Origin: Actinobacteria bacterium casp-actino5
GTDB lineage: Bacteria > Actinomycetota > Acidimicrobiia > Acidimicrobiales > Ilumatobacteraceae
Assembly: GCA_001510385.1 (NCBI GenBank)
Contig: LFFE01000029.1
Location: 1 to 49,024 of the forward strand
Length of the DNA stretch: 49,024 nucleotides
Reading direction: 5' to 3'
Position 1 is the first letter of the stretch. Every line of letters starts with the position of its first letter. The position numbers and the translations under genes are program-made. The notes beneath the pieces are model-generated. The model was not told where the DNA came from and made no database searches. It saw nothing but the letters and a program-made list of their open reading frames with translations. Shown here piece after piece: positions 48,882-49,024 of this stretch.

Positions 48882-49024
48882 ATGGCATCATCAGCGAAGA
48901 AGAAGGCTGCTTCTGTAAAGAAGGCGTCGGCCTCTAAGAAGGTTGCACCAGCGAAGAAGGTTGCACCAGCGAAGAAGGTTGCACCAGCGAAGAAGGTTGC
49001 ACCAGCGAAGAAGGTTGCACCAGC
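48882..49024 (+). CDS. lysine/alanine-repeat protein, 5' part only
   Basis: At least 47 codons, cut by the window end. ATG 48882 has AAGGGAGA upstream. The protein starts MASSAKKKAASVKKASASKK and then repeats KKVAPA in frame. In other Actinobacteria the gene after ileS encodes a DksA/TraR-type zinc-finger protein with a lysine/alanine-rich N-terminal tail, so that is the likeliest identity; an HU-type or histone-H1-like DNA-binding protein is the alternative. Only the tail is visible, so the call is by position. Confidence 0.6.
   Translation, partial: MASSAKKKAASVKKASASKKVAPAKKVAPAKKVAPAKKVAPAKKVAP
48936..49024 (+). repeat. 18-bp tandem repeat, five copies
   Basis: AAGAAGGTTGCACCAGCG is repeated exactly from 48936, four full copies plus 17 bases of a fifth at the window edge. 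It encodes KKVAPA. The identity at the DNA level suggests recent expansion or slippage, and it may continue beyond the window. Confidence 0.9.

Noticed and set aside
48936-49024. Short tandem repeats considered as a CRISPR array
   Set aside because: The units are directly adjacent with no spacers and keep one reading frame (KKVAPA), so they are coding repeats.

Overview
The window is about 49 kb of densely packed chromosome from an actinobacterium, with moderate rather than very high GC content. The evidence is a WhiB-family regulator, an MtrA/MtrB/LpqB-like signalling operon, a DUF3040 protein beside the division cluster, a DEDDh exonuclease fused to a GIY-YIG domain, a PimB-like mannosyltransferase, and a division/cell-wall cluster with SepF and a DAP-type MurE. 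The order trpD / exonuclease-UvrC fusion / pimB-like / SRPBCC resembles a conserved mycobacterial neighbourhood. I suspect a non-mycobacterial lineage such as Acidimicrobiia, but that is inference. I see no tRNA, rRNA, CRISPR array, insertion sequence or prophage, and no gene-free stretch above 300 bases.

Layout: (1) 1-6.6 kb, minus strand: a glycerol-3-phosphate-type operon (glpD, an alkyl-DHAP-synthase-like flavoenzyme, a small membrane protein, a non-canonical FGGY kinase) followed by two Tat-exported ferritin-like proteins. (2) 6.7-17.3 kb, mostly plus strand: whiB, trpD, a homoserine-kinase-like gene, the exonuclease/GIY-YIG fusion (minus), an NYN-domain coiled-coil protein, queG, a GT4 glycosyltransferase, a membrane protein, an SRPBCC protein, a ROK glucokinase and an AlaC-like aminotransferase. 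(3) 17.3-25.4 kb: canonical glpK, a small membrane protein, pfkA, the GerMN lipoprotein / histidine kinase / response regulator operon, a SuhB-like phosphatase, a small membrane protein and dinB. (4) 25.4-29.4 kb: DUF3040, a degenerate ROK-fold protein, an acyl-CoA dehydrogenase, a 91-aa conserved-looking protein, an HNH protein and a lipoate-ligase-like protein. (5) 29.5-48.8 kb: mraZ-rsmH-ftsL-ftsI-murE-mraY-murD-ftsW-murG-murC-murB-ftsQ-ftsZ-yggS-sepF-ileS, then the start of a lysine/alanine-repeat gene cut by the window end.

The genes fall into four themes: glycerol and sugar phosphorylation (two FGGY kinases, one active-looking ROK kinase, PFK, GlpD); envelope synthesis and division; DNA repair (DinB, exonuclease/GIY-YIG); and redox/lipid metabolism. 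The division cluster is tightly coupled, with stop/start overlaps at most junctions, and begins behind a terminator and a promoter covered by four 10-bp-spaced MraZ-type repeats. murF is missing from its usual place between murE and mraY.

I did not find a convincing wholly new system. The points most worth following are the FGGY/ADPS-like/GlpD module, a ROK-fold protein without its catalytic Asp, a MurG lacking the usual HE(Q/A)N motif, PFK with GGNGS in its nucleotide loop, a 17-bp palindrome upstream of ftsQ, and a repeated -10-like hexamer 6-8 nt before many start codons, suggesting widespread leaderless transcripts.
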